In this document: in pieces, positions 61,289 through 64,000 of the stretch
Layout of the letters: every line of letters begins with the position of its first letter
How positions within the stretch are numbered: position 1 is the first letter of the stretch
DNA from: Alphaproteobacteria bacterium HGW-Alphaproteobacteria-4
Lineage (GTDB): Bacteria > Pseudomonadota > Alphaproteobacteria > Rhodobacterales > Rhodobacteraceae
Assembly: GCA_002842855.1 (NCBI GenBank)
Contig: PHEE01000011.1
Coordinates: 1 to 64,000, forward strand
Direction of reading: 5' to 3'
Length of the DNA: 64,000 nucleotides
Position numbers and translations under genes: made by a program
Notes under the pieces: model-generated
Databases searched by the model: none
Told to the model about the DNA's origin: nothing
The model's input: the letters and a program-made list of their open reading frames with translations, nothing else

Positions 61289-62572
61289 ATGGACACGATC
61301 TTTGCGCAGGCAAGCGCCCGCGGCAAGGCGGGTGTTGCGGTAATTCGCATCTCTGGCCCACAGGCATGGGCTGCGGTCGAGGCCCTCGCGGGCCCGCTGC
61401 CGCCGCTGCGAACGGCGGGAGTGCGGCTCCTGCGGAACGGCGGCGAGGCGCTCGATTCGGCGCTGGTATTATGTTTTGCGGAAGGCGCGAGCTTTACCGG
61501 CGAACAGGTGGCAGAACTGCACCTGCATGGCGCGGTCGCAAGTGTTGCGGCGGTTCTGGGCGCGTTGGGCGAGCGTCCGGGGTTGCGCATGGCGGAGGCG
61601 GGCGAGTTTACGCGCCGGGCGCTTGAAAATGGACGACTCGACCTGGCGCAAGTCGAGGGGCTGGCCGATCTGATTGAGGCGGAGACCGAAGCACAGCGCA
61701 AGCAGGCCCTGCGGGTTCTTTCGGGGACGATTGGAACGCTCGTGGCGGGGTGGCGCGCCGACCTTACGCGTGCGGCTGCGTTGGTTGCCGCGACGATTGA
61801 CTTTTCCGATGAGGAGGTGCCGCTGGATGTCGCGCCAGAGGTTCTGGCATTGCTCGGTGGAGTTTCCTGCGCGCTTTCGCGGGAGTTGGCCGGCGTGGCT
61901 GCCTCGGAGCGTATCCGGGATGGTTACGAGGTGGCTATAGTGGGCCGCCCGAACGCAGGTAAATCGACGCTTCTCAACGCGTTAGCCGGTAGGGACGCGG
62001 CGATTACGTCAGAGCTTGCGGGCACAACCCGCGATGTTATCGAGGTGCGTATGGATTTGGGCGGGCTGCCCGTGACGCTGCTTGACACGGCCGGGCTGCG
62101 GGAAGCCGAAGGCGCGGTCGAGGCGATCGGCGTGGCGCGCGCTTTGCAGCGCGCGCGCGCTGCTGATTTGCGGGTGTTCTTGCTCGACGGCGGCGATGTA
62201 CCGTTATTGGAGCCGTTGGCCGGCGATCTTTTGGTGCGCGGCAAGGCAGACCTGCGGCCGGGTGATGGCCTTGCGGTTTCCGGTGTCACAGGCGAGGGTA
62301 TTGACGGCTTGGTGCAGGCGATTTCGGTGGAACTTGCGGGCCGAGCGATGTCGGCGGGTGTGATGACGCGTGATCGGCATCGGGCCGCAATGGCGGCGGC
62401 GGTTGAGGCGCTTGCCTCGGCCGCGGTCGAGCTTGGGCGCGGCCCGGAGCGCGCGGAGTTTGCGGCGGAAGATATCGGGCGCGCGTTGCGTGCGCTCGAA
62501 TCGCTTGTTGGGCGCGTCGATGTGGAGCATTTGCTGGATGACATCTTCGCCAGCTTCTGTATCGGCAAATGA
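61289..62572 (+). CDS. mnmE: tRNA uridine-5-carboxymethylaminomethyl synthesis GTPase MnmE
   Basis: GTPase that with MnmG modifies U34 of several tRNAs. 427 residues, slightly short of the usual 450. N-terminal tetrahydrofolate domain ([69 protein letters not shown]). G domain with G1 [15 protein letters not shown]2 [11 protein letters not shown]3 [13 protein letters not shown]. The C-terminus ends FCIGK, the invariant C-x-G-K. It is followed after 4 bp by parS and then the mnmG start, so mnmE and mnmG form one transcript. Confidence 0.96.
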   Translation: MDTIFAQASARGKAGVAVIRISGPQAWAAVEALAGPLPPLRTAGVRLLRNGGEALDSALVLCFAEGASFTGEQVAELHLHGAVASVAAVLGALGERPGLRMAEAGEFTRRALENGRLDLAQVEGLADLIEAETEAQRKQALRVLSGTIGTLVAGWRADLTRAAALVAATIDFSDEEVPLDVAPEVLALLGGVSCALSRELAGVAASERIRDGYEVAIVGRPNAGKSTLLNALAGRDAAITSELAGTTRDVIEVRMDLGGLPVTLLDTAGLREAEGAVEAIGVARALQRARAADLRVFLLDGGDVPLLEPLAGDLLVRGKADLRPGDGLAVSGVTGEGIDGLVQAISVELAGRAMSAGVMTRDRHRAAMAAAVEALASAAVELGRGPERAEFAAEDIGRALRALESLVGRVDVEHLLDDIFASFCIGK

Positions 62573-62576
62573 GGGG

Positions 62577-62592
62577 TGTTTCACGTGAAACA
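62577..62592. promoter_or_regulatory. parS centromere site
   Basis: TGTTTCACGTGAAACA, a perfect 16-bp palindrome identical to the bacterial parS consensus bound by ParB. It starts 4 bp after the mnmE stop and contains the GTG start codon of mnmG (62585-62587). Chance occurrence of this exact 16-mer is negligible. It places the window close to the origin; parAB is expected just beyond mnmG-rsmG. Confidence 0.92.
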
Positions 62593-64000
62593 TTTTGATG
62601 TGATCGTGGTGGGCGGCGGGCATGCGGGCGTCGAGGCAGCACATGCGGCGGCTCGTATGGGAGCCAAGACCGCTTTGGTTACCCAGCGGCGCGAGACAAT
62701 TGGCGTGATGTCGTGCAATCCCGCTATCGGCGGGCTCGGCAAAGGGCACCTCGTACGCGAAGTTGATGCGCTCGACGGAGTCATGGCCCGTGCGGGAGAC
62801 CTCGCCGGAATCCAGTTTCGGCTGCTTAATCGGCGCAAAGGGCCAGCGGTGCAGGGCCCGCGCGTGCAGGCAGACCGAAAGCTTTACCGGGCTGCGGTGC
62901 AAGCCGCGATCGCGTCGCGGCCCGGGTTGATGGTTGTGGAAGGCGAAGTTGTTGATCTGTTTCTGATTTCGCACCGCGTTGGCGGCGTGACGCTGGCAGA
63001 TGGTGCCGTGTTGCGGGGTAGTGCGGTGGTGCTTACAACGGGCACCTTTCTGCGTGGTGTCATCCATATTGGAGGGCAAAGTCGGCCCGGCGGTCGCGTT
63101 GGTGATCTGCCCTCGAACAAACTCGCCGAGCGACTCGGCGCTCTCGAACTGCCGCTTGGCAGGTTAAAAACGGGCACACCGCCGCGCCTTGATGGGCGTA
63201 GCATTGATTGGGGCCTGCTTGAGACTCAGCCGGGGGACGAAGATCCGGTGATGCTTTCGTTTCTTAACCGTAAGCCATTCGTGCACCAGGTCGCTTGCGG
63301 AATTACGCACACCAACCCCGAAACGCATGAGATCATCCGCGCCAACCTCTCGAAGTCTGCAATGTATGGGGGCCACATCGAGGGCGTTGGGCCGCGCTAT
63401 TGCCCTTCGATTGAAGACAAGGTCGTGCGGTTTTCGGAAAAGGAGTCACACCAGATATTCCTGGAACCCGAAGGGCTGGATGAGCATGTAGTCTATCCAA
63501 ACGGCGTTTCGACCTCGTTGCCTGTTGAGGTGCAGGAGCAGTACATCCGGTCAATCAAGGGGCTTGAGTCTGCCGTCATCCTGCAGGCGGGCTACGCCAT
63601 CGAGTATGATTACATTGATCCGCGCGCGCTACGCCCTACATTGGAGCTCAAGGATTTGCAGGGGCTATTCCTCGCGGGCCAGATTAACGGAACCACAGGA
63701 TACGAAGAGGCAGCCGCGCAGGGGCTTGCCGCAGGCTTGAATGCCGCGTTGCTGGCGCGAGGCGAGGCCGGGTGGGGCTTTAGCCGAGCCGACAGCTACA
63801 TTGGCGTGATGATTGATGATTTGGTGACGCGTGGCGTCAGCGAGCCTTACCGCATGTTCACCTCGCGCGCGGAATTCAGGCTTTCGCTGCGCGCGGACAA
63901 TGCCGATCAGCGCCTGACGGGCGCGGGACGCAGGCTTGGGTGCGTGGGGGATGATCGCGCAAGGGCGTTTGACGCAAAGATGGAGGCGCTCGCGCGTGGG
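62585..64000 (+). CDS. mnmG: tRNA uridine-5-carboxymethylaminomethyl enzyme MnmG/GidA (3' end outside window)
   Basis: FAD-dependent partner of MnmE in U34 modification. 472 codons are visible; the family is about 620. The start is a GTG at 62585 ([26 protein letters not shown]) with GAGGGG 8 bp upstream. FAD motif GGGHAG (10-15), [44 protein letters not shown], the catalytic-cysteine segment [30 protein letters not shown]-like [15 protein letters not shown], and [25 protein letters not shown]. The parS palindrome covers its first codons, so the protein begins M-K-H by that constraint. Confidence 0.97.
   Translation, partial: MKHFDVIVVGGGHAGVEAAHAAARMGAKTALVTQRRETIGVMSCNPAIGGLGKGHLVREVDALDGVMARAGDLAGIQFRLLNRRKGPAVQGPRVQADRKLYRAAVQAAIASRPGLMVVEGEVVDLFLISHRVGGVTLADGAVLRGSAVVLTTGTFLRGVIHIGGQSRPGGRVGDLPSNKLAERLGALELPLGRLKTGTPPRLDGRSIDWGLLETQPGDEDPVMLSFLNRKPFVHQVACGITHTNPETHEIIRANLSKSAMYGGHIEGVGPRYCPSIEDKVVRFSEKESHQIFLEPEGLDEHVVYPNGVSTSLPVEVQEQYIRSIKGLESAVILQAGYAIEYDYIDPRALRPTLELKDLQGLFLAGQINGTTGYEEAAAQGLAAGLNAALLARGEAGWGFSRADSYIGVMIDDLVTRGVSEPYRMFTSRAEFRLSLRADNADQRLTGAGRRLGCVGDDRARAFDAKMEALARG

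Noticed and set aside
1-64000. tRNA, rRNA, CRISPR arrays, insertion sequences, prophage genes
   Set aside because: Looked for but none recognised; no transposase, integrase or regularly spaced repeat was seen, and no cloverleaf could be identified by eye.

Overview
The window looks like an origin-proximal piece of the main chromosome of a high-GC alphaproteobacterium of the order Rhodobacterales (Rhodobacter/Roseobacter group). The basis is gene content and order: regA-senC/regB; tsaE-addB-addA-trxA; hslVU; smr-tim44/fxsA-secB; dnaQ-coaE-aroE-maf; hemJ-rho-mnmE-mnmG. Around 59.1-59.5 kb lies the largest gene-free gap. It sits between maf and hemJ, where alphaproteobacterial origins are typically found, and holds a perfect DnaA box, several one-mismatch boxes, nested palindromes and an AT-rich tract. 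A perfect 16-bp parS palindrome overlaps the start codon of mnmG 3 kb further on.

Region by region. 1-12.2 kb: the redox two-component system regA-senC/regB, a kinase-less PAS protein (probably DivL-like) behind a perfect CtrA box, then tsaE, the addBA recombination nuclease and trxA. 12.2-19.4 kb: a capsule-type glycosyltransferase-like gene, hslVU, an MFS transporter, Smr, Tim44-like, fxsA, secB and idi. 19.4-27.2 kb: a tripartite tricarboxylate transporter operon tctCBA that continues into an AtuA/DUF4387 pair. It is divergent from a TctDE-type two-component system whose operon ends in an orphan substrate-binding protein. 27.3-33.4 kb: tamA-tamB and yihY. 33.5-37.4 kb: an aldo-keto reductase, a MauG-like dihaem peroxidase and an FG-GAP/ASPIC protein.

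37.4-45.6 kb: a complete xylose locus. A ROK repressor is divergent from xylF-xylH-xylG-xylB-xylA (periplasmic binding, permease, single-domain ATPase, xylulokinase, isomerase), and a BadF-type sugar kinase follows. 45.7-56.4 kb: a YVTN propeller protein and a cluster that can be read as a full L-lysine catabolic route. A lysine/saccharopine dehydrogenase-family enzyme makes aminoadipate semialdehyde. An ALDH7-type dehydrogenase makes 2-aminoadipate. An aminotransferase makes 2-oxoadipate. A fused E1 alpha-beta 2-oxoacid dehydrogenase, coupled to an odd FabD-like acyltransferase, would lead to glutaryl-CoA, and GcdH makes crotonyl-CoA. A divergent LysR regulator stands at the head. 56.4-64 kb: dnaQ-coaE-aroE-maf, the putative origin, a 5'-truncated hemJ, rho, mnmE, parS and partial mnmG.

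Most worth a second look: the origin region and its broken hemJ with no hemE; parS inside the mnmG start; the E1-acyltransferase pair without an E2 in the lysine locus; an 11-mer (TAGAGCCTGTT) found five times in coding DNA where about 0.03 would be expected; and the FG-GAP gene translationally coupled to the xylose repressor. No rRNA, tRNA, insertion sequence, prophage or CRISPR array was recognised.
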